This document shows positions 1 to 9,084 of a stretch of DNA of 49,526 nt, in pieces. A model generated the notes under the pieces. That model was not told the origin of the DNA. It did not search any database and was given only the letters and a program-made list of their open reading frames with translations. Numbering within the stretch: position 1 is the first letter of the stretch; each line of letters begins with the position of its first letter. The position numbers were made by a program, and so were the translations under genes. The stretch lies in assembly GCA_003250475.1 (NCBI GenBank), contig QKGI01000032.1:1-49526 (forward strand). Reading direction: 5' to 3'. The stretch is from Bacteroidota bacterium. Its GTDB lineage: Bacteria > Bacteroidota > Bacteroidia > Bacteroidales > VadinHA17.

Positions 1-132
1 AGGGCCATTGGCCTTTTTAACCAGCATTCAATAAATGTATTTGTAGGGGCTCCTGTAAAAAGTCCTGATGAACTCGCTTAAGACCTTCTGAATGAAAGAC
101 TCCAGGCCGGAGCCAACTACTGCGATCATTAA
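1..132 (+). pseudogene. NifX/NifB-family (dinitrogenase Fe-Mo cofactor-type) protein, 3' end, interrupted by TAA
   Basis: The frame open at base 1 reads a C-terminus typical of the small NifX-like dinitrogenase iron-molybdenum cofactor family: an INVFVGAP strand, then a helix, ending in GANYCDH. An in-frame TAA at 79-81 splits the sequence (PDELA*DLLNERL) before the true end at 130-132. The family signature continues undisturbed on both sides of the stop, so this is a point nonsense change or a base-call error. Family members bind metalloclusters, and stand-alone ones often sit beside CGGC and ferredoxin-ATPase genes, as here. The 5' part lies outside the window. Confidence 0.6.
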
Positions 133-141
133 GCCAGTATC

Positions 142-585
142 ATGGAAAAGAAAAAGATAGGTATTATTATCTGTGACCGGTACCATACCTGTGCAGGAGG
201 TAAGTGCTTCCGGTCGTTTCGCAACCGTGAAGGTGCATTCGACAGGTACAGGGATCAGGATGTGGAGATAGCAGCATTCACCACCTGTGGCGGATGCCCG
301 GGTGGCAATATAGAGTATGCTCCCGAGGAGATGATAAAGAACGGTGTAAGCACAATTCACCTGGCAACCGGACTGATAGTCGGTTATCCGCCGTGTCCCA
401 GGCTCGACTATTTCACCAGGTTCATTCCTGAGAAGTATGGCATAGAAGTAGTTGTCGGAACGCACCCGATACCGCAGAAATATTACACCACTCATATGAA
501 CCTGGGTACCTGGAAGGGGGCAGCAATGCAACGGTTTATCCAGCCTGCAGTTGCTGATGAGAAGACCAGGCTGGCTTACGATTAA
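142..585 (+). CDS. CGGC-domain protein, putative metal-binding
   Basis: A 147-residue soluble protein of the CGGC family. The hallmark CGGCPGG lies near residues 50-56, preceded by a C-x-x-x-x-C pair near residues 17-22 (CAGGKC) and followed by a GYPPCPR segment. The cysteine pattern fits binding of a metal ion or Fe-S cluster, but no enzymatic role is established for the family. It starts 9 bases after the NifX-like stop and ends 12 bases before the next start, so it belongs to the same operon. Family assignment is good; function is unknown. Confidence 0.85.
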   Translation: MEKKKIGIIICDRYHTCAGGKCFRSFRNREGAFDRYRDQDVEIAAFTTCGGCPGGNIEYAPEEMIKNGVSTIHLATGLIVGYPPCPRLDYFTRFIPEKYGIEVVVGTHPIPQKYYTTHMNLGTWKGAAMQRFIQPAVADEKTRLAYD

Positions 586-597
586 GATGAAAAGACG

Positions 598-1433
598 ATG
601 AGGGTTGCTGTTGCCAGCGGGAAAGGTGGTACAGGCAAGACATTTGTAGCAACCAACCTTTTTAACGTTCTGTCACTGAGAGGCCGGACGATCTTCTCTT
701 TTTCAGGACGGAGAAGATCAGTGAGACAGAGGTCACACACCAGGTGCCGGTTATCAACAAGGATGCATGTACCTTTTGCGGTCGTTGCAGCGGGTGGTGC
801 AATTACAATGCTATCTTTTATGTCCCGTCGGCGCATATTATTGAGGTCATTGAGAACCTGTGCCATGGATGCGGCGCCTGCTCATTCGCATGTGATGCGG
901 GAGCAATAACGGAAAAGCCCGTTGTCCTCGGATCGGTCTCGACTTTCCGGACAGAAAGAGGATCCACCCTTGTGGAGGCACGTATGCGTGTGAACGAGAT
1001 GTCGCCTGTACGTGTCATTAAAGCCGCAATAAAGGAGGCAGGCGAAGAAGGAACGATTATTCTTGATGCTCCTCCGGGCACATCATGTCCCTTTATACAG
1101 ACTGTTGATAAGGCAGACTATGTAATACTGGTGACAGAGCCGACGCCATTCGGACTGAGCGACCTGAGACAGAGTTATGAGACCCTTAAGTCGATGGACC
1201 GGCTATGCGGCGTGATAATCAACAGGGCAGGGATAGGCGACAACAAGGTTAAGGAATACCTTGACAGGGAGAAGATTCCGCTCCTTGCCGAGATAAAATT
1301 CGATCCGGCAATAGCACATACTTATTCCGAAGGAGGGCTGGTCACAGATAGATATCCTGGGATGGAGAAGCTGTTTACCGACCTTGCCGAAAAAATTAAG
1401 GACAACAATGGAACTGGCAGTAATAAGCGGTAA
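598..1433 (+). pseudogene. MinD/Mrp-type P-loop ATPase with ferredoxin insert, frameshifted by an internal deletion
   Basis: The first frame gives a deviant Walker A (SGKGGTGKT) within 20 residues of ATG 598. Near 685-690 homology jumps to another frame, which continues without a break to 1433. That part carries two 4Fe-4S motifs (CTFCGRCSGWC and CHGCGACSFAC) and switch II DAPPGTSCP. The family segment normally lying between, containing a DCDxxxPN motif, is missing, and the frame moves by one base. This fits a deletion of about 37-40 bases. Its partner at 1408 keeps that motif (DCDVDAAN). A GTG at 744 could start a shorter product without the nucleotide site, but that is unlikely to be a working ATPase. 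Either a real lesion or an assembly error. Confidence 0.7.
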
Positions 1434-2283
1434 AGGGGGTACCGGCAAATCAAGCGTAACGGCTGCCTTTGCAACGCTGGGAGAGAAACTGGTGGTAGCC
1501 GACTGTGATGTCGATGCGGCTAACCTGTATCTTCTCTTTGATCCTCAGCACGACAGGGAGATGGTGTACACAGGGGGTCACAAAGCTGTCGCGGATCAGA
1601 CGAAATGTACCGGTTGCGGCATATGTGAAAGCTACTGCCGTTTCGATGCCATCAGGCTGGAAAGCGGAAAAGTAATCATCTCGGAAACATCATGTGACGG
1701 CTGCTTTTTTTGTTCAAGGATCTGCCCTGAAGGAGCTATTAAAATGATACGCAGCGATAAAAGCAGGATGTATTCAGGGAGCTTCAGGAACGGCATGATG
1801 GTCTACGGACGTCTTGCACCCGGGGAGGAAAACTCCGGCAAGCTGGTGAACATGGTCAGGGATGAGGCAAAGAGGGTAGCCGGTGAACATGCTATGAGCG
1901 TCATTCTTCTTGACGGCCCTCCCGGTATCGGTTGCCCGGTCATCTCTACGGTGACAGGCACAGACAGGTTGGTTATCGTAACAGAACCCACCATGTCAGG
2001 CCTTGCAGACCTGAAAAGAGTATATGAAGTAGCATCCAGGTTCAGCAGTCAGATAGGGGTGATAATCAATAAATACGACCTGAATGAGGCGATGACTGAC
2101 ACCATTGAAGAGTGGTGCATGGTACAGGGAGGCTCAGTCCTTGGAAGGCTGCCATTCGATAAACGTGTTACCGACGCCATGGTTGCAGGCAAAAGTGTAA
2201 CGGAGATGTTTCCGGAGGCGGAGATAAGCCTGAGATTAAGAGAGATATGGTATAAACTTACAGAAATAGCAGAATATGAATGA
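1408..2283 (+). CDS. MinD/Mrp-type P-loop ATPase with two 4Fe-4S clusters
   Basis: An intact partner of the preceding ATPase, 291 residues from ATG 1408. An upstream in-frame codon at 1384 would add eight residues that do not fit the family. Walker A SGKGGTGKSS is near residue 8, DCDVDAANLY near residue 32. The insert has two CxxCxxCxxxC motifs (CTGCGICESYC, CDGCFFCSRIC), and switch II is LLDGPPGIGCP. Such ATPases occur as adjacent pairs and are thought to act in Fe-S or redox-cofactor handling. It overlaps the upstream gene by 26 bases and mrp by 8, indicating translational coupling. The exact client is unknown. Confidence 0.9.
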   Translation: MELAVISGKGGTGKSSVTAAFATLGEKLVVADCDVDAANLYLLFDPQHDREMVYTGGHKAVADQTKCTGCGICESYCRFDAIRLESGKVIISETSCDGCFFCSRICPEGAIKMIRSDKSRMYSGSFRNGMMVYGRLAPGEENSGKLVNMVRDEAKRVAGEHAMSVILLDGPPGIGCPVISTVTGTDRLVIVTEPTMSGLADLKRVYEVASRFSSQIGVIINKYDLNEAMTDTIEEWCMVQGGSVLGRLPFDKRVTDAMVAGKSVTEMFPEAEISLRLREIWYKLTEIAEYE

Positions 2284-3094
2284 ATTATTTGAGAAGATAC
2301 CCATGAACGGGGTAAAGAACATAATTGTGGTGGCCTCAGGTAAAGGTGGGGTGGGAAAATCAACGGTGGCAGCCAACCTGGCTATTGCCCTGGCACGCAA
2401 CGGGATGAAAACGGCTCTTGTCGATGCTGATATTTTTGGTCCTTCAATACCAACCATGTTCGGCATAGAGGATGCCCGTCCCGATGTTACCGCTAATGGT
2501 AACCAGGAGATGATCTTTCCGATAGAGAAGTTCGGAATCAAGATAATTTCTATTGGCTTTTTCATTGACAGAAACCAGTCGCTTATCTGGAGAGGACCCA
2601 TGGCTGCCAACGCCGTGAAGCAGCTTTTTGAGGATACCCAGTGGGGCGACATAGATTACATGATTGTCGATTTCCCTCCCGGAACAAGTGACATACAACT
2701 GACGACCGTGCAGAAGCTTGACCTGGCAGGTGCGATCATAGTTACAACGCCACAGGATATAGCCCTCAATGATGCGCGCAAAGCATCTTCCATGTTCATG
2801 AATCCAGACCTGAAAGTACCTATCCTCGGTGTGGTTGAAAACATGTCATGGTTCACACCTGCACAGCACCCTGATGAGCACTATTATATTTTCGGCAGGG
2901 GAGGAGGAATGAAGCTGGCAGAAGAGTATGACACAAGGCTTTTATGCCAGATCCCTCTCATACTGGAGGTGGGCGAAGCAGCCGAAAAGGGCCGCAATGT
3001 CTTTCAGCAGATGGATAAAACTGCTGTTGAAGCATTTGAGACTCTGGCAGGACAAGTAATAGAAGCGACAGAAAAAGGGAAAAATAAAGCATAA
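2276..3094 (+). CDS. mrp: Mrp/NBP35-family Fe-S cluster carrier ATPase
   Basis: 272 residues of the Mrp/ApbC family, which carries and transfers Fe-S clusters in the cytoplasm. Deviant Walker A SGKGGVGKST is at residues 21-30, followed by DADIFGPSIPTMFG, switch II DFPPGTSD, and the ENMSWFTP block. The N-terminal MIP18-like domain found in longer Mrp proteins is absent. The C-terminal CxxC that normally bridges a cluster in the dimer is also absent: ENMSWF is followed by TPAQHP. How a cluster would be held is therefore unclear. It overlaps the upstream ATPase gene and is followed after 24 bases by a flavoprotein gene. Confidence 0.9.
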   Translation: MNELFEKIPMNGVKNIIVVASGKGGVGKSTVAANLAIALARNGMKTALVDADIFGPSIPTMFGIEDARPDVTANGNQEMIFPIEKFGIKIISIGFFIDRNQSLIWRGPMAANAVKQLFEDTQWGDIDYMIVDFPPGTSDIQLTTVQKLDLAGAIIVTTPQDIALNDARKASSMFMNPDLKVPILGVVENMSWFTPAQHPDEHYYIFGRGGGMKLAEEYDTRLLCQIPLILEVGEAAEKGRNVFQQMDKTAVEAFETLAGQVIEATEKGKNKA

Positions 3095-3118
3095 ATAAAT
3101 CTGGATAATATAATTATA

Positions 3119-4477
3119 ATGAAAGAGACAGACGTATTGGTTATTGGCGGCAGCGCTGCCGGAATGGTGGTAGCACTTACAGGAAAATCAACTTATCCTG
3201 ACAAGAGTTTTACAATGATAAAGAAGCAGAAGGATGTAATGGTTCCATGTGGGATTCCCTACATTTTTGGTACCCTTGATGCATCACAGCAGAATATAAT
3301 GCCGGTAGATACAATGATGGAAAAATCCGGCATAGAGTCGGTGACAGGAGAGGTGGTTGCCATTGATAACAAGACCAGGAGTGCAAGGCTGGCTGACGGG
3401 GAGACAATAACCTACAGGAAACTTGTTCTGGCCACCGGATCAATGCCGGTGATCCCAAAATGGCTTAAAGGCGGTGATAAGGCTAATGTCTTTACGGTCC
3501 CCAAGGACAGGGTATATCTTGACGAGATGAAGGAAAAGCTGGCAGGCTGCCGGCGTGTGGTTGTCATAGGTGCCGGTTTCATTGGTGTTGAGTTTTCTGA
3601 TGAATTTGCCAGGAGTGGACATGAGGTGGTGCTTGTTGAGAAACTGCCTGATATACTTGCTCTCGCTTTCGATCCTGAGCTATCGGATAAGATAGAAACC
3701 TTACTGAAAGAACGAGGTGTGATCGTCAGAACAGGAACAGGTGTAACAGAAATATGCGGTGATAATAAGGTGGAGTCAGTGAAACTTGACAACGGTGAGG
3801 TCATCGAAGCTGATGCCGTAGTGCTTTCTATTGGTTATAAACCCAATACCCGGCTGGCAAAGGAATCCGGTATTTATGTAGATGAGGGATCTTTTATTGC
3901 TGTTGACGAATATATGCGTACACATGAACCTGACGTCTTCGCCGTGGGTGATTGTGCCCAGAAGCGCGATTTTGTTACCCGGCGCAGGGTGCCGACAATG
4001 CTTGCTTCAACAGCATGTGCTGAAGCACGTATTGCAGGGATGAACCTGTTTCAACTAAACACTGTCAAGACGTTTTCGGGTACGATAGCAATCTATGCGA
4101 CTGCCATAGGCAATACCGGGTTCGGTACTGCAGGATTGACAGAAGGTGCAGCCAGGGCTGAAAATATTGATGTACTTACGGGTCTTTTTGAGGGTATTGA
4201 CCGTCACCCAGGCACACTCCCGGGTGCTCACAAACAGACTGTCAAACTTATCGCTGCACATAACTCAGGTGTCATTATAGGCGGTGAGGTCATTGGCGGC
4301 CTGAGTGCCGGTGAGTTGACGAATGTCATCGGTATGATCATTCAAAACAGAATGACTGTCAACTCATTACTGATCACACAGATAGGTACTCATCCATTGC
4401 TTACGGCATCCCCGGCAGCCTATCCGCTTATTAAGGCTGCTGAAATGATTGACAGGCAGATGAGGGTTAAGGGCTGA
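3119..4477 (+). CDS. CoA-disulfide reductase / NAD(P)H sulfur-reductase-like flavoprotein
   Basis: 452 residues of the single-cysteine pyridine-nucleotide disulfide reductase class. The N-terminal FAD motif is GGSAAG (residues 10-15), the NAD(P)H motif GAGFIGVE lies in the middle, and the second FAD motif AVGDCAQ comes later. Cys44 in MVPCGIPY matches the redox cysteine of CoA-disulfide reductase, NADH oxidase and NADPH sulfur reductase. Candidate substrates are CoA persulfide or disulfide, polysulfide, or oxygen; sequence alone does not separate them. It ends the Fe-S operon, which favours a role in sulfur or redox supply. The repeat described next begins directly at its stop codon. Confidence 0.8.
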   Translation: MKETDVLVIGGSAAGMVVALTGKSTYPDKSFTMIKKQKDVMVPCGIPYIFGTLDASQQNIMPVDTMMEKSGIESVTGEVVAIDNKTRSARLADGETITYRKLVLATGSMPVIPKWLKGGDKANVFTVPKDRVYLDEMKEKLAGCRRVVVIGAGFIGVEFSDEFARSGHEVVLVEKLPDILALAFDPELSDKIETLLKERGVIVRTGTGVTEICGDNKVESVKLDNGEVIEADAVVLSIGYKPNTRLAKESGIYVDEGSFIAVDEYMRTHEPDVFAVGDCAQKRDFVTRRRVPTMLASTACAEARIAGMNLFQLNTVKTFSGTIAIYATAIGNTGFGTAGLTEGAARAENIDVLTGLFEGIDRHPGTLPGAHKQTVKLIAAHNSGVIIGGEVIGGLSAGELTNVIGMIIQNRMTVNSLLITQIGTHPLLTASPAAYPLIKAAEMIDRQMRVKG

Positions 4478-4790
4478 GGTCTCAAGGTCTAAGGTCTGAA
4501 GGTCTGTCGCTACGCTCTGTCATGCGGTCTTGCAGTCGTTCAGTACATTTACCGGCCCTGCAATCTGGCTCCATCACTAAAATGACCCATCCGCCAGCTG
4601 GCGGGTCATTTCTTAACGCTCGGCCCTAGTCTTGTGTGAGTAGAGTGGAGATCCATGACTTAAAGGTCGGGAAGGCTTTTTCTTTTCCCTGCCCTGTAGT
4701 CCGGCTCCCGGGCTGAAATGAGCGGGCCGGGTCATCTCCTGACGCCCGGCCCGGTCTTAGATAATATCGATATTTGATTCCCGCTTCCTG
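4478..4790 (+). repeat. Dispersed modular intergenic repeat, copy R1
   Basis: Noncoding DNA between two convergent genes. It opens with degenerate GGTCTGAA-type units right after the flavoprotein stop, then a GTCTGTCGCTACGCTC segment, then a module at 4541-4635 almost identical to 30854-30937. That module contains an AAATGACCC/GGGTCATTT hairpin, terminator-like in form. It ends with a GGAGATCC block seen again in copies R3 and R4. No gene is visible inside. Confidence 0.75.
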
Positions 4791-4794
4791 ATAC

Positions 4795-6858
4795 CTATTT
4801 GAGGTAGGTGTCGAGAAACTCAAAGAACTCTTTCTGCCATATCACGGCGTTCTGTGGTTTGGTGACCCAGTGATACTCATTCTCGAAGAAGAGCAGCCTG
4901 CTGGGTACTCCAAGCAGCTGTGCCGAATTGAACGCTTCGAGACTCTGGCTGTAGGGTATGCGGAAGTCGTTGGCGCCTGTGATGATAAGTATTGGGGTGT
5001 CCCACTTATCTACCAGCGTATTAGGTGAGAACTGGTTATATCCGGGAGGCTGGGGCTTGTCCCAGGGAGCTCCCTGGTAATCTTTGTTCGGGTACCAGTA
5101 CTCCTCGGTGGAGCCGTACTCAGCAACGGTATTATAGACTCCGCAGTGTGATATGAAAGCCTTGAAACGTTTCTCATGTATACCAGCCAGGTAGAAGACC
5201 GAGTATCCCCCATAGCTGGCTCCCACGGCACCGAGACGATCCTTGTCAACGAACGGCTCTTTGGCCATGGCATCGATAGCATCAAGATAGTCCTGCATAT
5301 TCTTGCCGCCATAATCGCCTGATATCTGCTCACGCCACTCGCTGCCGAAGCCTGAGTTGCCGCGACGGTTGACCGCCACCACGATATAACCGTTGGCAGC
5401 CATTATCTGGTAATTCCACCTGTAACTCCATCCCTGACCGAGAGATCCCTGGGGACCGCCCTTGCAGTATAGCAGGGCAGGGTATTTCTTTGCCGGATCA
5501 AAATCGGGCGGATATATTATCCATGACTGAAGATCCTTGCCATCCCTGGTCCTGGTGTACCTCTCCTCTGTCTTCCCCATCTTTATGCTCTCATAGATAT
5601 GGCCGTTAACGTCAGTGATCATGTTGAATTCGCCCGTTGCCATGTCAACACTTGCCACCTCGGTGGGTCTTGCCATAGACATCATTCCGGCAACAAGCAC
5701 CCCGTTCCTCAGTTGCAGCGATCCCATATCATAGTTACCATGGGTGACGCTTGTGATACTGCCGGAGGCAAGAGATATGTTGAATACCGGCTGTGTGCCA
5801 CGGTACGGACTGGTGAACCAGATAGCTTCATTGCCGTTCCACTGCATGGTCTGAACATCATAGTCCCAGCCTTCGGATAACCATTTCCGCTCGCCGGTAG
5901 TCATGTCATAAACGAACAGCCTTTCGAGATCCGACTCATAACCGGCTTCCTTCATGCTTGAATATGCAATCATAGATCCGTCGGGAGAAAAGAGAGGCAA
6001 CTTGTCATAACCAGGGTTACCCTCGGTAATGTTCTTCTCCTCACCTGTTGTAATATCGTAAAGGTAGATGTCGGTGTTGGTGCTCAGTGCATATGCCTTG
6101 CCGGTAAGCTTCTTGCATGCATATGCAATAAATTTTCCGTCAGGACTCCAGCAAATGTCAGCCTCGTCAAACCATGGTGAGTCGGGAGCATCATACCGCT
6201 GCCCCTCCATGATGTCTTTCTCATTGCTGATAGTCTTGCCGTCGAAGGAGGCCGTGAAGAGATGACTGTACGAATAATCGCTCCAGGTGTTCCAGTGCCT
6301 GTACATCAGGTCGTTGATGATACGTACTCTTGCATTGGGAAGGCCATACTTCTCATTGGCTGTCTGATCCATCTTTACACGGCGGGTGAAGTAAACCATA
6401 TCCCCTGCAGGCGAAAAGGATAGTATCTCGAAGTCCTGCAGCCCGGTAATCTCCTTCTTGTCACTGCCGTCGGGCTTCATCGTCATTACTTTGCTGCCGG
6501 CGATGTAGGCTATTTTCTCCCCGTTTTCTATCCATTGTGGTCCGTAGCCGCCGGCATCAGTAAGCTGAGTCGCTGTTCCTCCAGCTGAAGGTATGGAGTA
6601 GATATTCGTTGTCCGGGCTTCAGTCGCCAGGTCATAGTAGGTAACAGTGTAAAGAACAGTGGCTCCGTCGGGCGAGAGAACAATCGAACCTATGCGGCCG
6701 TATTTCCAGAGAATCTCAGGAGTAAGTATACCGCCGGCTTTTTCAGCTTCTGTCAGTGAAACATCTATTATCGTGCCGGTTTCTTTTCCTTTGTTGTCTG
6801 TACATCCGCTAAGTAATGCCATGGTGACGGCAAGGAAGAGGATAAGGTTTTTTTTCAT
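4795..6858 (-). CDS. Dipeptidyl-peptidase 5-like S9 serine peptidase, lipoprotein
   Basis: 687 residues, close in length to DPP5 of Porphyromonas. An N-terminal lipoprotein signal ends in LLSGC (Cys19). A seven-bladed beta-propeller region with several SPDG repeats spans about residues 50-420. The C-terminal alpha/beta-hydrolase domain holds the triad Ser548 (GASYGGYS), Asp631 (GANDFR) and His663 (EYHW). The family releases dipeptides from oligopeptides in the periplasm. It is transcribed divergently from the first AraC-TM-TPR gene. A fragment of a second copy survives at 9925-10046. Family assignment is firm; cleavage specificity is inferred. Confidence 0.9.
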   Translation of the reverse strand: MKKNLILFLAVTMALLSGCTDNKGKETGTIIDVSLTEAEKAGGILTPEILWKYGRIGSIVLSPDGATVLYTVTYYDLATEARTTNIYSIPSAGGTATQLTDAGGYGPQWIENGEKIAYIAGSKVMTMKPDGSDKKEITGLQDFEILSFSPAGDMVYFTRRVKMDQTANEKYGLPNARVRIINDLMYRHWNTWSDYSYSHLFTASFDGKTISNEKDIMEGQRYDAPDSPWFDEADICWSPDGKFIAYACKKLTGKAYALSTNTDIYLYDITTGEEKNITEGNPGYDKLPLFSPDGSMIAYSSMKEAGYESDLERLFVYDMTTGERKWLSEGWDYDVQTMQWNGNEAIWFTSPYRGTQPVFNISLASGSITSVTHGNYDMGSLQLRNGVLVAGMMSMARPTEVASVDMATGEFNMITDVNGHIYESIKMGKTEERYTRTRDGKDLQSWIIYPPDFDPAKKYPALLYCKGGPQGSLGQGWSYRWNYQIMAANGYIVVAVNRRGNSGFGSEWREQISGDYGGKNMQDYLDAIDAMAKEPFVDKDRLGAVGASYGGYSVFYLAGIHEKRFKAFISHCGVYNTVAEYGSTEEYWYPNKDYQGAPWDKPQPPGYNQFSPNTLVDKWDTPILIITGANDFRIPYSQSLEAFNSAQLLGVPSRLLFFENEYHWVTKPQNAVIWQKEFFEFLDTYLK

Positions 6859-6901
6859 GGTACTGGCTGTTTTGTTGGTAAATCAAAATAATCTTCAATC
6901 T

Positions 6902-6909
6902 CAAAAGTA
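6902..6909 (-). promoter_or_regulatory. Candidate -7 box of the DPP5-like gene
   Basis: On the minus strand this reads TACTTTTG, matching the Bacteroidota -7 consensus TAnnTTTG, 43 bases upstream of the peptidase start. No convincing -33 TTTG lies 19-21 bases further upstream, so confidence is limited. Confidence 0.4.
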
Positions 6910-7006
6910 AAAAAATAAAACCAGCGTTCAGCAGATATGGCTCATTGAAATTACGGCCTGATATGCCAGGGCAGGTACTAGACGGGGAGCCGGGACAGGA
7001 AGAGTT

Positions 7007-7037
7007 TTGCAGGTTAGGCAATAATTTAGTAAATTAC
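7007..7037 (+). promoter_or_regulatory. Candidate promoter of AraC-TM-TPR gene 1 (TTGC-19-TAAATTAC)
   Basis: TTGC at 7007-7010 and TAAATTAC at 7030-7037 are 19 bases apart. The same spacing occurs before the other two paralogues. The -7 box ends 19 bases before ATG 7056, close to the 20 and 21 bases in paralogues 2 and 3, which supports that start. Confidence 0.45.
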
Positions 7038-7055
7038 ACATTGAAAATGATCACA

Positions 7056-9044
7056 ATGAATACCCTTCGTTCAGGAGATCAAATTTTTCTGGAAAAACTG
7101 ACAAAGCTGGTCGTAGCCAACCTCTCTCGTGAGGATTTTGATGTAAGGGAACTTGCCAGTGGAGCAGGCATGAGCAGGTCTTCGGTTCATCGGAGGCTCC
7201 GGCAACTTAGGAACCAGAATGCCAGTCAGTTTATACGTGAGATCAGGCTGCAGAAAGCGATGGAGATGCTTGAGGATGGTTCAGGCACTGCCTCTGAGAT
7301 TGCATACAAAGTCGGATTTGGAAGTCCTGCCTATTTTACAAAATGTTTTCATGAATATTATGGATTTCCGCCAGGTGAAGCCAGAAAGAGAGCCAATAAT
7401 GAAGAGGCCGGTAATTCCGGTACCAACAGAAAGGAGGATCATGGTAGTCAGGCAGGTCGACCTGTAACGGAGATTACCAGAGCACATGAAAGAACCGGGA
7501 TACGGCGAAAGCCGGTGATAGCAGTAGCGCTTATTACTGCCCTTGCAGTTTTTGTATCTGCTATGATGTTGTCTCATGTTTTTTCAAGCAAATCAAAGAA
7601 GCAATCGATAGTGGTACTTCCCTTCAGGAACCTCAGCAATAATCCTGACAACCAGTACTTCGCTGACGGGATTATGGAAGATATACTGAACAATCTTTGT
7701 CATATAAGTGATCTGAGAGTCATCTCCAGGACCACATCAGAGCATTTCCGTGAGACCGACCTGACGTCAGGGGATATAGCGCAGGCAGTTGGTGTACGTA
7801 ATGTTCTGGAAGGAAGCATAAGACGTGAGGGGAACAGGATCAGACTAAGTGTTCAGCTTATTGATGCTGTTCATGATCAGCACCTCTGGGCACAGAATTA
7901 TGACAGGGATATAACTGATCTTCTTGATGTACAGGGGGATATAGCTATGCAAATAGCAAACCGGCTAAGGACGGTGATTACTGATAGTGAAGCCAGGCTG
8001 CTAAAGGAAACACCTACTGCCAGTCCTGAAGCTTATGACAATTACCTGAGAGCCCGCTTCCTGCTGCACAAGGCAAACAGTAACCAGCGCTTTGATATAA
8101 GCAGGGAGGGTCTGCTGTCAAGCCTCAAATACTACGAAGAGGCAATAGCCATTGATACGGACTTTTCAAAAGCATATGCCGGGCTTGCCAACGCCTGGTA
8201 CAATTTATGTGCATGGGGGTGGTATAAACCTTATATGGATGGCATTGAGCAAGCAAGGCATTATTGTGCCCTTGCAATTGATAAAGATCCAGACTGTGCA
8301 GAGGCTCATGCAGTGAACGGCGCGTTACTGATATATCCTGACCACAGATTTGAAGAAGCCGGGAAGGAGCTTCAGATATCAATAGATCTTGATCCCGGTT
8401 TCTCCACGGCACACCAGTGGTACGCACAGCTTCTGATGATAACCGGGCCTATCCGGGAGGCAAGAAAACAGGTTGATATTGCTGTTGAACTGGAACCCTA
8501 TTTCTGGGTGGTTCAAAACCTTAATTCATGGATATATTACTTCGAAGAAAAATACGTTGAGGGCCTGGAAGCGTGCAAAACTGCCCGCGACCTGAATCCG
8601 GCTTCCACTGATAATATCTGGCTGTTTATTCTGCACTATGCAAAACTGGGAGAGGCAGAGAAAGTTGCTGAAGAACTGAAAGGTATCTTCAGATTATTTC
8701 CTGATGGGGATCAGTATGCAGGAGAGGTAATGGATGTCTGCACAGGAGGAGGAGTGGAAGGTATATTCAATTGGCTTGTCAGGGTTAATAAGACCAAGCC
8801 CCTTCCGATTGAAGGGTTGAACGGTCATCCATTTTATATTGCATGGTGGTATGCTATTACCGGTGACAGGGAACAGTCCGTCTCCTGGCTGGAAAAGACT
8901 CTTGACGAAAAGAAAATACCGCTTCATTACTTTAACCTTATCACCACCAACCCTGATTTTGATATACTTCGTAATGACCCGCGCTTTAAAGCCGTTCTTG
9001 AAAAGGCAGGTCTTGGGGCATATGATATCAGACCTTCCCGCTGA
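7056..9044 (+). CDS. Transmembrane AraC-type regulator with FlgO/TolB-like and TPR domains, paralogue 1
   Basis: 662 residues from ATG 7056. An in-frame extension back to 6945 would run through the promoter, so I reject it; ATG 7047 is an alternative. An AraC-type DNA-binding domain occupies about residues 12-112, with the second helix-turn-helix FGSPAYFTKCFHEYYGFPPGE. One membrane helix follows at about 153-175. Next is a FlgO/TolB-like domain opening IVVLPFRNLS with YFADGI and VLEGS, and then tetratricopeptide repeats to the end. The order suggests a ToxR/CadC-like one-component regulator: DNA binding inside, sensing outside. The divergent peptidase gene is a possible target, but this is inference. 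Confidence 0.85.
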   Translation: MNTLRSGDQIFLEKLTKLVVANLSREDFDVRELASGAGMSRSSVHRRLRQLRNQNASQFIREIRLQKAMEMLEDGSGTASEIAYKVGFGSPAYFTKCFHEYYGFPPGEARKRANNEEAGNSGTNRKEDHGSQAGRPVTEITRAHERTGIRRKPVIAVALITALAVFVSAMMLSHVFSSKSKKQSIVVLPFRNLSNNPDNQYFADGIMEDILNNLCHISDLRVISRTTSEHFRETDLTSGDIAQAVGVRNVLEGSIRREGNRIRLSVQLIDAVHDQHLWAQNYDRDITDLLDVQGDIAMQIANRLRTVITDSEARLLKETPTASPEAYDNYLRARFLLHKANSNQRFDISREGLLSSLKYYEEAIAIDTDFSKAYAGLANAWYNLCAWGWYKPYMDGIEQARHYCALAIDKDPDCAEAHAVNGALLIYPDHRFEEAGKELQISIDLDPGFSTAHQWYAQLLMITGPIREARKQVDIAVELEPYFWVVQNLNSWIYYFEEKYVEGLEACKTARDLNPASTDNIWLFILHYAKLGEAEKVAEELKGIFRLFPDGDQYAGEVMDVCTGGGVEGIFNWLVRVNKTKPLPIEGLNGHPFYIAWWYAITGDREQSVSWLEKTLDEKKIPLHYFNLITTNPDFDILRNDPRFKAVLEKAGLGAYDIRPSR

Positions 9045-9084
9045 AATGCAACATATTTTAAAACCTTGGCACAGGTTTTAAAAG

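Noticed and set aside
1-132. Recoding of TAA as a sense codon
   Set aside because: TAA ends many intact genes here, so a changed code is not plausible.
744-1433. Separate ferredoxin-only gene starting with GTG 744
   Set aside because: The frame upstream of 744 still reads family-like sequence (DLLFFRTEKISETEVTHQ), so this is the downstream half of a broken ATPase rather than a new gene.
6945-7055. Longer N-terminus for AraC-TPR paralogue 1
   Set aside because: It covers the candidate promoter at 7007-7037, is low-complexity, and has no counterpart in paralogues 2 and 3.
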